DNA from: Betaproteobacteria bacterium
Lineage (GTDB): Bacteria > Pseudomonadota > Gammaproteobacteria > Burkholderiales > SG8-41
NCBI GenBank assembly: GCA_021414185.1
Contig: JAIOOZ010000125.1
Coordinates: 1 to 16,373, forward strand
Length of the DNA stretch: 16,373 nt
Reading direction: 5' to 3'
Shown: positions 6,245 through 15,361 of the stretch, in pieces
Position numbering within the stretch: the stretch's first letter is position 1
How the letters are laid out: each line of letters begins with the position of its first letter
Notes under the pieces: model-generated
Databases searched by the model: none
What the model was told of the DNA's origin: nothing
Seen by the model: only the letters and a program-made list of their open reading frames with translations
Translations under genes and position numbers: made by a program

Positions 6245-6285
6245 TATATTGTGTTGCAAGTAATTGATTTAATGAGAGGTCTATT

Positions 6286-6768
6286 ATGAGGCTGACGACT
6301 AAGGGACGGTTTGCAGTGACGGCTATGGTCGATCTCGCGATGCGCCATGGCGGCGGCCCGGTGACGCTGGCGGAAATCAGCGGACGCCAGAAAATTTCGT
6401 TGTCCTACCTCGAGCAGTTGTTCGGCAAGCTGCGCCGCAACGGCCTGGTCGACAGTGTGCGCGGTCCCGGTGGCGGCTATTGCCTCGCGGGCGACATGGC
6501 GCGGGTGTCGGTCGCCGACATCATCGTCGCGGTCGATGAACCGATAGACGCCACGCAGTGCGGCGGCAAGGAAAACTGCCACGACGATCACAAATGCATC
6601 ACGCACGATCTGTGGGCCAATCTCAACCAGCACATTATCGATTACCTGCAGGCTGTCACGCTGAAGCAACTGGTCGACAAGCAGAAGGCCAAGCAAAGCG
6701 GGGTCGCGCAGGTGCACGACATGCGCGACAACACCGGCAAACGCGAGCGCACGCCGGCCGCGGTCTGA
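6286..6768 (+). CDS. iscR: Fe-S cluster assembly transcriptional regulator IscR
   Basis: A 160-residue Rrf2-family repressor that binds a [2Fe-2S] cluster and senses the state of Fe-S assembly. The N-terminal winged helix begins MRLTTKGRFAVTAMVDLA and has ISLSYLEQLFGKLRR (recognition region) and VRGPGGGY (wing). The cluster ligands are exactly at the E. coli positions: Cys92, Cys98, Cys104 and His107 in TQCGGKENCHDDHKCITHD. This separates it from other Rrf2 regulators such as NsrR and CymR. GAGAGG stands seven bases before the ATG. It is first gene of the operon and almost certainly autoregulated through the two boxes upstream; the desulfurase gene follows after 10 bp. Confidence 0.95.
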   Translation: MRLTTKGRFAVTAMVDLAMRHGGGPVTLAEISGRQKISLSYLEQLFGKLRRNGLVDSVRGPGGGYCLAGDMARVSVADIIVAVDEPIDATQCGGKENCHDDHKCITHDLWANLNQHIIDYLQAVTLKQLVDKQKAKQSGVAQVHDMRDNTGKRERTPAAV

Positions 6769-6778
6769 TCCTGCTGCA

Positions 6779-7924
6779 ATGACGCACGTTTATTTCGATC
6801 ACAACGCGACCACGCCGCTCGACGAGGGGGTGCTGGAAGCCATGTTGCCGTACCTGCGCGAGCAGTATGGCAATGCATCCAGCCGTCACGAGTTCGGCAC
6901 ACAGGCGCGCAAGGCCGTGAATCAGGCGCGCGAGCAGGTCGCCGCGCTGGTCGGCGTGCAGCCGGTGCAAGTGGTCTTTACAAGCGGCGGCACTGAAGCC
7001 AACAACGCTTTCATCAAGGGCGCGGCGGGGATGTTGAAGCCCAGCCAGCTTGCCGTCAGCGCAATCGAGCATCCCTGCGTGGCCAGGCCGGCGCAGGAAC
7101 TCACGCGCGCCGGCTGGAAATTGCGCAAGCTTGCCGTCGACAGCGATGGTCGTGTCGATCTCGGAGACGTCGCGCAGGCGCTCAAAGAGCCGACCGGCAT
7201 CGTGTCCGTGATGCTTGCCAACAACGAGACCGGCGTGATTCAGGATGTCGCTGCTATCGCGGAACAAGCACGCGCAGCACGCGCGTGGGTGCACACCGAC
7301 GCGGTGCAGGCGCTGGGCAAGATAGACGTCGATTTCTCCGCGCTCAACGTGCACGCGATGACGCTGTCGGCGCACAAGATCTACGGCCCCAAAGGCGTGG
7401 GCGCGCTGGTGCTCGACAAGCGCATCGAATTAAAACCACTGATCAGCGGCGGCGGGCACGAGCAGGGCCAGCGTTCGGGTACTGAAAACGTGGCGGGCAT
7501 AGTCGGTTTCGGTGCGGCATGCGAACTCGCTGCCGGCCGCATGCGCGATCTCGCGCCGCGCCTGGCAGCCATGCGCGACGAACTGGAACGTGGGTTGTGC
7601 GGCATGGATTCGGTGATATTCGGCGCTGGGGCGAAGCGCGTGCCGAATACGAGTTATTTCGCGTTTCCGGGCATCGAGGGCGAAACGCTGGTGATCGAAC
7701 TCGACCAGGCGGGTTTCGCGGTGGCGAGCGGTGCAGCTTGTTCCAGCACCAGTACCGAACCGAGTGCGACACTGCTCGCGATGGGCATTGCCCCGGAAGT
7801 CGCGCGCGGTGCCGTGCGTTTCAGCCTCGGCAAGGACAACACGGCTGCCCAGGTCGCTGATTTTCTGCGCGCGCTGGCGGGCGTGCTGGCGAGATTGAAA
7901 CGCCTGACGGCAATTGCAGTCTAA
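6779..7924 (+). CDS. Cysteine desulfurase, NifS/IscS type (class I)
   Basis: A 381-residue PLP enzyme that converts cysteine to alanine and holds the sulfur as a persulfide. The PLP lysine is Lys200 in SAHKIYGPKG, and the catalytic cysteine is Cys321 in SGAACSSTSTEPS, on the long loop typical of class I enzymes. Other landmarks are FDHNATTP at the N-terminus, SGGTEANN, ANNETGV and RSGTENV. It is shorter than E. coli IscS (404) and lacks its C-terminal extension that docks IscU, so it is nearer to NifS-like group members. The second desulfurase of the operon (sufS) is class II. No iscU gene is present in the window, so its sulfur acceptor could be the A-type protein, SufU or something encoded elsewhere; this is inference. 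Confidence 0.88.
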   Translation: MTHVYFDHNATTPLDEGVLEAMLPYLREQYGNASSRHEFGTQARKAVNQAREQVAALVGVQPVQVVFTSGGTEANNAFIKGAAGMLKPSQLAVSAIEHPCVARPAQELTRAGWKLRKLAVDSDGRVDLGDVAQALKEPTGIVSVMLANNETGVIQDVAAIAEQARAARAWVHTDAVQALGKIDVDFSALNVHAMTLSAHKIYGPKGVGALVLDKRIELKPLISGGGHEQGQRSGTENVAGIVGFGAACELAAGRMRDLAPRLAAMRDELERGLCGMDSVIFGAGAKRVPNTSYFAFPGIEGETLVIELDQAGFAVASGAACSSTSTEPSATLLAMGIAPEVARGAVRFSLGKDNTAAQVADFLRALAGVLARLKRLTAIAV

Positions 7925-7953
7925 AAGCAAACCAACTGTAAACGGTAAACACC

Positions 7954-8304
7954 ATGGCGATTACATTGACTGAAAACGCGGCGAAACAGATCCGCACCCA
8001 GCTCGCGAAGCGCGGCAAGGGGCTGGGCCTGCGCGTGGGCATCAAAAAGGTCGGCTGCTCGGGTTTTGCCTATACCTTCGACTACGCGGACGACATTCGT
8101 GTCGATGACCATGCGTTTGAAGCGCATGACGCGAAAGTGGTAATAGACGCTGACAGCCTGAGCGTCATTGACGGGTCGAAGCTCGACTTCGTGAAAGAAG
8201 GATTGAAGCAGATGTTCAAGTTCGAGAACCCGAACGTCGATGCGACCTGCGGTTGCGGCGAGAGCTTCAGCGTCAAGGGCCCCGCGTCGACGTCTAACGC
8301 ATAG
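7954..8304 (+). CDS. A-type Fe-S carrier protein (IscA/SufA/HesB family)
   Basis: A 116-residue carrier that receives clusters and passes them to apoproteins. The three conserved cysteines are present: Cys35 in KKVGCSGF, and Cys99 and Cys101 in TCGCGESF. Length and spacing fit IscA/SufA rather than ErpA, but the subfamily cannot be assigned with certainty; its place before sufB suggests a SufA-like job. It lies 29 bp after the desulfurase gene and 9 bp before sufB. The ribosome-binding site is weak, so translation may depend on the upstream gene. Confidence 0.88.
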   Translation: MAITLTENAAKQIRTQLAKRGKGLGLRVGIKKVGCSGFAYTFDYADDIRVDDHAFEAHDAKVVIDADSLSVIDGSKLDFVKEGLKQMFKFENPNVDATCGCGESFSVKGPASTSNA

Positions 8305-8313
8305 CGACACCCC

Positions 8314-9714
<1,401 letters not shown>

Positions 9715-9728
9715 AGGACAGCAAAACC

Positions 9729-10507
<779 letters not shown>

Positions 10508-10511
<4 letters not shown>

Positions 10512-11806
10512 CCGTAGTCGCGACCAACAATTATCTCGCCAGCTTGCTGGCGGGAAGGCCGCAAACGGCGCCGAGTCCGCTGGCGTGGTTCGACGACCTG
10601 CGTGCGCATGCGGTTGACCGCGTTGGAGCTTTGACGGTGCCGACGACGCACGACGAAGAGTGGCGCTTCACGGATATCTCGCCTCTCACCAAGATTCCGT
10701 TCCAGCCGGCATACAACGCGGCGCAGGTCGACCCTGAGGACCTTGAACGTTTCGCATTGCCCGAAGCGGGTGCGCGACTGACATTCGTCGATGGGGTCTA
10801 TGTGCCGCAGCTGTCGTTCAACAACGCCGGTATCGAAGTCGAGAACATCGCGGATGGATTGAACAAGCATGGTGCGGCGATCCAGGCGCACCTTGGCCAG
10901 CATGCGGCATTTGATGCCAATGCGTTCGCCGCGCTCAATACGGCTTTCCTCAATGACGGCGCATTGATCCTGGTGCCGCGCAATATGACGGTTGCGGCGC
11001 CGCTGCACCTTTTATTTATTGCGACGCAAAAAGAAGCCGCCAGCTATCCGCGCTGCCTGGTGGTTGCCGAGTCCGGTAGCGCCATCACGCTGGTTGAGGA
11101 CTTTGTGGCGTTGCAGGATGGCGCGTATTTTACGAACGCGGTCACCGAGATTGCCATTGCCGACAATGCAAGCGTCAATCATGTGCGGGTGCAGCGCGAA
11201 GGCGCGCAGGCGTTTCATATCGCCAATTGCGCGGTATCTCTTGCGCATACGAGCCGCTACCACTCCGTAAGCATTGCGTTCGGCGCGCGCATTTCGCGTT
11301 ACAACCTGAACGTGTTGCAGTCTGCCGAAGGCGCGGAATGTGCCATCGACGGCCTGGCGCTGATCAACGACAGCCAGCTTGCGGATACGCACACTTGCAT
11401 CGACCATGCCAAACCGCATGGCACGAGCCGCCAGCAGCACAAATGCATAGTCGATGGTGCGGCGCACGCCGTGTTCAACGGCAAGATCATGGTGCGCCAG
11501 GGCGCGCAGCAGACCAATTCGTCGCAGTCGAGCCGCAACCTGCTGCTGACCGCCAGGGCGCGTGTCGATACCAAGCCACAGCTTGAAATATTCGCCGATG
11601 ACGTGAAATGCGCGCACGGCGCGACCGTCGGCCAGCTCGATGCCGATGAAGTGTTTTACTTGAAGAGCCGCGGGCTGTCCGACGCCGCGGCGCGCAATCT
11701 GCTGACTTACGCGTTCGGCGCCGAAATCATCGACCGTATTCCGGTAGCTTCGCTCAAACACCACCTCGAGCAGACCGTGCTCGATCACACGAATCGCCTG
11801 TCATGA
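10508..11806 (+). CDS. sufD: Fe-S assembly protein SufD
   Basis: A 432-residue paralogue of SufB, which pairs with it in SufBC2D and assists iron entry. The N-terminal part is variable (…THDEEWRFTDISPL), and the C-terminal half is the conserved beta-helix core with HKCIVDGAAHAVFNGKI, TNSSQSSRNLLLT and KCAHGATVGQLD. Cys368 and His370 in the last motif match E. coli SufD Cys358 and His360; the histidine is needed for cluster assembly there. RGLSDAAARNLL follows. The start overlaps the sufC stop (ATGA) and its stop overlaps the sufS start (ATGA), so sufC, sufD and sufS are translationally coupled. Confidence 0.93.
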
Positions 11807-13053
11807 CCACTGCGCTGAAAGCCCGTTCGTCTTTCGCGTTTGACGTGGAGCGCATACGCACTGATTTTCCGATCCTGACGCTGAAAGTCGGCGGCAAGCC
11901 GCTGGTCTATTCCGACAACGCGGCTTCGAGCCAGATGCCGCAGCCGGTGATCGACCGTTTCGTGCGCTACCAGAGCACGCAGCACGCCAATATCCATCGT
12001 GGCGTGCATTATCTGTCGGAGACCGCTACGGGCGAATACGAGGAAGCGCGGCGCAAGCTGCAACGATTCATCAATGCGCGCGAAGAGCGCGAAGTGATAT
12101 TCACCAGCGGCACCACCGAATCGATCAATCTCGTGATGCACGGCTACGGCCGCAAGTTCATCGGCAAGGATGACGAGATCATCCTGACCACGCTCGAGCA
12201 CCACTCGAACATCGTGCCGTGGCAGATGCTGGCGGAAGAGAAGGGCGCGAAAATCCGCGTCGTGCCCATCAACGACGCGGGCGAATTGCTGGTTGACGAG
12301 TACGAGAAGCTTTTCAACGAGCGCACCAAATTCGTCGGCGTCATGCACGTGTCGAACGCGCTGGGCACCATCAACCCGGTCAAGCACATGATCGAGTTCG
12401 CGCATGCGCGCGGTGTGCCGGTGCTGGTTGACGGCGCGCAGGCGGCGCCCCATATGCACGTTGACGTGCAGGACCTCGATTGCGATTTTTATGCGTTTTC
12501 CGGCCACAAATTGTGCGGCCCGACGGGTATCGGCATTCTTTACGGCAAGGCTGCGATACTGGAGCGCATGCAGCCGTTCAAGGGCGGCGGCGACATGATT
12601 TTGTCGGTGACGTTCGAGAGAACCACTTACAACACGATTCCGCATAAATTCGAAGCCGGCACGCCGCCGATAGCCGCGGCAATTACGCTGGGTGCCGCTG
12701 TCGATTACCTGTCTGCCATCGGCATGGACAAGATCGCGGCGCACGAAATCGATCTTCTTAACTACGCGACCGAGCAGGTCAACGGCATGCCCGGCGTGCG
12801 CATCATAGGCACCGCCGAGAAAAAGGCCGCGGTACTGTCGTTTGCCATCGAAGGCGTGCATCCGCACGACGTCGGTACTTTGCTTAACCAGGACGGCATT
12901 GCGATACGCACCGGTCACCACTGCGCGCAGCCGGTGATGCAGCGCTTCAAGGTGCCGGCGACGTCGCGCGCTTCGTTCGCGTTTTACAACAACCTGGCTG
13001 AAGTCGACGCGCTGATCGCCGGTATCCGCAATGTGCAGAAGGTGTTCGCATAA
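11803..13053 (+). CDS. sufS: Cysteine desulfurase SufS (class II)
   Basis: A 416-residue PLP-dependent desulfurase that supplies sulfur to the SUF scaffold. The N-terminal motif is VYSDNAASSQMP; Lys236 in FSGHKLCGPTG holds PLP; the catalytic Cys374 is in IRTGHHCAQPVM, on the short loop of class II enzymes. Class II enzymes have low activity unless a partner, SufE or SufU, accepts the sulfur. Here the partner is sufU, whose ATG overlaps the sufS stop by one base. Compared with the NifS-type enzyme at 6779 this protein is of a separate subfamily, so the operon holds two non-duplicate desulfurases. Confidence 0.94.
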   Translation: MTTALKARSSFAFDVERIRTDFPILTLKVGGKPLVYSDNAASSQMPQPVIDRFVRYQSTQHANIHRGVHYLSETATGEYEEARRKLQRFINAREEREVIFTSGTTESINLVMHGYGRKFIGKDDEIILTTLEHHSNIVPWQMLAEEKGAKIRVVPINDAGELLVDEYEKLFNERTKFVGVMHVSNALGTINPVKHMIEFAHARGVPVLVDGAQAAPHMHVDVQDLDCDFYAFSGHKLCGPTGIGILYGKAAILERMQPFKGGGDMILSVTFERTTYNTIPHKFEAGTPPIAAAITLGAAVDYLSAIGMDKIAAHEIDLLNYATEQVNGMPGVRIIGTAEKKAAVLSFAIEGVHPHDVGTLLNQDGIAIRTGHHCAQPVMQRFKVPATSRASFAFYNNLAEVDALIAGIRNVQKVFA

Positions 13054-13541
13054 TGGCGGACCCGAAAGCGCTGTACCAGGAAGTGATCCTCGATCACAAC
13101 AAGAAGCCGCGCAATTACGGCGCACTGGACGACGCCAGCCACAAGGCGGAAGGGCACAACCCGTTGTGCGGGGATCATCTGACGTTGACCCTCAAGCTCG
13201 ACGGCGAACAGGTCGGCGCGATCGCGTTCACTGGCGAGTCCTGCGCGATATGCAAGGCGTCGGCTTCCATGATGACCGTAGCCGTCAAAGGCAAGACGCG
13301 CGCCGACGCCGAAACGCTGATCCACGAATTCCGCGACATGGCGACCGGCACTCTTGACTATGCCAACACGCCGCATCATCTCGGCCGCCTGACGGTGTTC
13401 GCGGGCGTGCGCGACCTGCCGACGCGCGTCAAATGCGCGATCCTGCCGTGGCACACGCTGCATGCGGCGCTTAATTCCGTCACCAGCACTTCGACCGAAG
13501 CAGAAGACGACCCGATGCACGCGCCTATCGGGGATGCTTAA
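13053..13541 (+). CDS. sufU: SufU/IscU-like sulfur acceptor or scaffold
   Basis: A 162-residue member of the IscU family. Cysteines fall at Cys39 (HNPLCGD), Cys64 and Cys67 (GESCAICKASASMM) and Cys128 (VKCAILPWHTL). About 60 residues separate the second and last conserved cysteines, longer than in IscU, and the IscU motif LPPVK that binds HscA is absent; both point to SufU. In Gram-positive bacteria SufU holds a zinc ion with three cysteines and an aspartate and accepts sulfur from SufS; Asp41 in LCGD fits. The extra Cys67 is not typical of SufU, where that position is usually Ser or another residue. The tail (TSTEAEDDPMHAPIGDA) is acidic and probably flexible. Confidence 0.88.
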   Translation: MADPKALYQEVILDHNKKPRNYGALDDASHKAEGHNPLCGDHLTLTLKLDGEQVGAIAFTGESCAICKASASMMTVAVKGKTRADAETLIHEFRDMATGTLDYANTPHHLGRLTVFAGVRDLPTRVKCAILPWHTLHAALNSVTSTSTEAEDDPMHAPIGDA

Positions 13542-13556
13542 CAATGAAAAGCATTT

Positions 13557-13656
13557 GCCACAGAGGTCACAGAGAAATGCGCAAAGCGGGAATCACTCGT
13601 TTGGTTTGGTGGTGTTTTTCCTCTGTGTCCTCTGTGTCCTCTGTGTCCTCTGTGGC
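13557..13656. repeat. MITE-like element with CTCTGTG inverted termini
   Basis: The left end (13557-13574) and the right end (13639-13656) are 18-base inverted repeats with 17 matches (GCCACAGAGGTCACAGAG and CTCTGTGTCCTCTGTGGC). The element is about 100 bp, carries no gene, and fills almost all of the gap between sufU and nfu. Its right side contains a tandem 9-base repeat. Similar 'CCACAGAGG...CCTCTGTGG' intergenic sequences recur in various bacterial genomes, so it is likely a dispersed non-autonomous repeat. No target-site duplication was clear. Confidence 0.55.
13620..13655 (+). repeat. Four tandem copies of CCTCTGTGT
   Basis: Four 9-base units run without a gap; the first three are identical and the fourth ends in GG rather than GT. 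They form the inner and right part of the inverted-repeat element in the sufU-nfu gap. Copy number in such repeats can vary by slippage. Confidence 0.85.
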
Positions 13657-13676
13657 TGAAGTTTGTAGGTTCTAAC

Positions 13677-14237
13677 ATGCCGAAAATAGCTGAAATCGAA
13701 GGCACGCCCAATCCGAACGCGATGAAGTTCATCCTCAAGGAGCCACTGACCTGGGGCATCACGCGCTCGTACGACAATGCCGAAGCCGCGAAGGATGACG
13801 CGCTCGCCAGCCAGCTTTTCGATATCGAGCACGTGACCAACGTGTTCTATGTCGACCACTGGATCACGGTCACGCAGAACGGCGGTGCCGATTGGCATGA
13901 TTTGCAGCGCAAGCTGGCGGAGCCGATACGCGCGGCGCCGGCGGCCGATGAGCAATCGGCCGCTACGGCCGATGCGTCGGCTACCGCGATGGCAGATTTG
14001 AGTCCCGCAGACCAGGAACGGCTCGACCGCATCAACGATCTGCTCGACGAGCAGATCCGCCCTTATTTGCAGGGCGACGGCGGCGATCTCTATGTCACCG
14101 GCCTTGAGGGCAATACGCTGTCGGTGCATTACCAGGGCGCGTGCGGCAGTTGCCCGAGCTCATTGTCGGGAACGCTGGCCGGCATTGAAAACCTCGTAAA
14201 GTCGATCGAGCCGGACATCCAGGTCGTCGCGGTTTAG
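13677..14237 (+). CDS. Nfu-type Fe-S carrier with N-terminal Nfu_N domain
   Basis: A 186-residue protein in two parts. The N-terminal Nfu_N domain (about 1-90) has TPNPNAMKFILKEPLTW and LFDIEHVTNVFYVDHWITVT. A low-complexity Ala-rich linker (about 94-108) follows, and then the NifU C-terminal domain (about 110-186) with RPYLQGDGGDLYVTGL and GACGSCPSS. Cys156 and Cys159 form the CxxC that holds a [4Fe-4S] cluster at a dimer interface. The domain order is that of mitochondrial NFU1 and many proteobacterial Nfu proteins, not of E. coli NfuA (degenerate A-type domain). It probably delivers clusters to targets. It is last gene of the operon, separated from sufU by the repeat element. Confidence 0.9.
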   Translation: MPKIAEIEGTPNPNAMKFILKEPLTWGITRSYDNAEAAKDDALASQLFDIEHVTNVFYVDHWITVTQNGGADWHDLQRKLAEPIRAAPAADEQSAATADASATAMADLSPADQERLDRINDLLDEQIRPYLQGDGGDLYVTGLEGNTLSVHYQGACGSCPSSLSGTLAGIENLVKSIEPDIQVVAV

Positions 14238-14302
14238 TTCGTCCATCCGCCGGGTCTGGCGGCATACCCCTGATTTAAGCTATCGTGGCTGCCTTAAGCG
14301 CG

Positions 14303-14321
14303 ACCCGCCTTCGTTGCGGGT
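14303..14321 (+). terminator. Weak hairpin between nfu and the TctC gene
   Basis: ACCCGC and GCGGGT form a six-pair stem with a seven-base loop. A separate five-pair stem (CCGCC/GGCGG) lies at 14247-14262. Neither is followed by a T-run, so either may terminate poorly or be incidental. They are the only structures seen in the 112-bp gap that ends the suf operon. Confidence 0.2.
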
Positions 14322-14349
14322 ATGCAGAATATAAAACGGAGGAGGCACG

Positions 14350-15345
14350 ATGATTTCTCGCAATCGGTATGGGTATGCGATTCGTCTGTTGGCGGGTACG
14401 CTGATTTTGATGGCCGCAGGCACGGCAACGTCAGCCCAATATCCGGATAAGCCCATCCTGGTCGTGGCGGCGTTTACCGCTGGCGGCGATTCCGATCTGG
14501 CCGCGCGCAATTTGACCGCCGTGTTTCCCAAATACACCGGTCAGAACGGCGTGGTGCTGAACAAGGTTGGCGCGAGCGGCGCAATCGGCTCCGAGTACGT
14601 CAAAAAAGCGGTTCCCGACGGTTATACGCTGCTGCTCGCGCGTGTCGGTTCGCAGGCCACGTTGCCGGCATTGAAACCGGACCTTGCTTACAAGTGGAAC
14701 GATTTCACCTTTCTTGGCCTGCTCGAACTGAATCCTTATGTCTGCGTGGTGCGCGCCGATTCGCCGTACAAGACGTTTGGCGATCTGGTCGAAGGCATCC
14801 GCAAAAATCCCGGCAAGCTGAAGTACAGCACCGCCGGCGTCGGCACCATTCACGAAATGGGGCCGCAGATGCTGTTCGACATCCTCAAGATCGGCAAGGA
14901 CGGGGGGATACAGATTCCTTATAAAGGCGGCGGCGATGCGACGGTTGCGTTGATGTCGGGCGAAGTCGATATCAATTGCACTAATCTCGGCACCGCGCTC
15001 TCCTTCATCAAGTCAGGACAATTGCGCGCGCTGATGACCACCACGCCCGAGCGCTACAAGGAAATCCCCAATGTGCCGACGGCGAAGGAGGTCGGCTATC
15101 CGCAGCTCGAGCGCATCATAGGCTGGAGCGCGTTGTACGGCCCGCCGGGTATGGACCGCAAGCTGATCGCGTACTGGAGCGGCGTCCTGCAAAAAGTCGC
15201 GCAGGACCCGCAGTGGGTTACGGCGACGGAACGCATCGGCTCGGTGCCGCGTATCCTGTCGCCGGAAGAAACTGCCGGCTTCGTCAAGGAGCAGTTCGAA
15301 ACCTACGACCGCCTCGGCAAAGCGATCGGCCTCGTGCTGAAGTAA
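14350..15345 (+). CDS. Bug/TctC-family periplasmic tricarboxylate receptor
   Basis: A 331-residue solute-binding protein of the Bug (TctC) family, typical of betaproteobacteria. The first 30 residues are a signal peptide: basic MISRNRYGYAIR, hydrophobic LLAGTLILMAAG, and cleavage probably after ATSA, giving QYPDKP. The mature protein then has YPDKPILVVAAFTAGGDSDLAARN, which fits the ligand loop of the family, and IPYKGGGDATVALMSGEVD, the second signature. Such proteins bind carboxylates or other small acids; many are orphans without transport genes nearby, as here (no TctA or TctB in the window). A strong ribosome-binding site, GGAGGAGG, lies four bases before the ATG. It is likely a separate transcription unit. 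The ligand cannot be predicted. Confidence 0.9.
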   Translation: MISRNRYGYAIRLLAGTLILMAAGTATSAQYPDKPILVVAAFTAGGDSDLAARNLTAVFPKYTGQNGVVLNKVGASGAIGSEYVKKAVPDGYTLLLARVGSQATLPALKPDLAYKWNDFTFLGLLELNPYVCVVRADSPYKTFGDLVEGIRKNPGKLKYSTAGVGTIHEMGPQMLFDILKIGKDGGIQIPYKGGGDATVALMSGEVDINCTNLGTALSFIKSGQLRALMTTTPERYKEIPNVPTAKEVGYPQLERIIGWSALYGPPGMDRKLIAYWSGVLQKVAQDPQWVTATERIGSVPRILSPEETAGFVKEQFETYDRLGKAIGLVLK

Positions 15346-15361
15346 GCACCCCGGTTCCCGC

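Larger units (their letters stand above)
6196..6251. repeat. Tandem 28-bp promoter/operator duplication
   Basis: The segments 6196-6223 and 6224-6251 match at 23 of 28 positions. Both include GACT, then a shared AATCCATCG core and a TAT. Each unit carries most of an IscR-like box and promoter hexamers, so operator and promoter appear to have been duplicated together. Confidence 0.7.

Noticed and set aside
13620..13655. CRISPR-like array
   Set aside because: The 9-base units are directly adjacent with no spacers and no cas genes are near.
13462..13659. Small open frame spanning the sufU end and the repeat element
   Set aside because: Its second half is the translated CCTCTGTGT repeat (VLCVLCVLCG), which is not evidence for a protein.
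14247..14262. Intrinsic terminator directly after nfu
   Set aside because: The five-pair stem is short and no T-run follows.
14330..14335. TATAAA as -10 element for the TctC-type gene
   Set aside because: It would put the transcript start inside the ribosome-binding site GGAGGAGG, leaving no usable leader.
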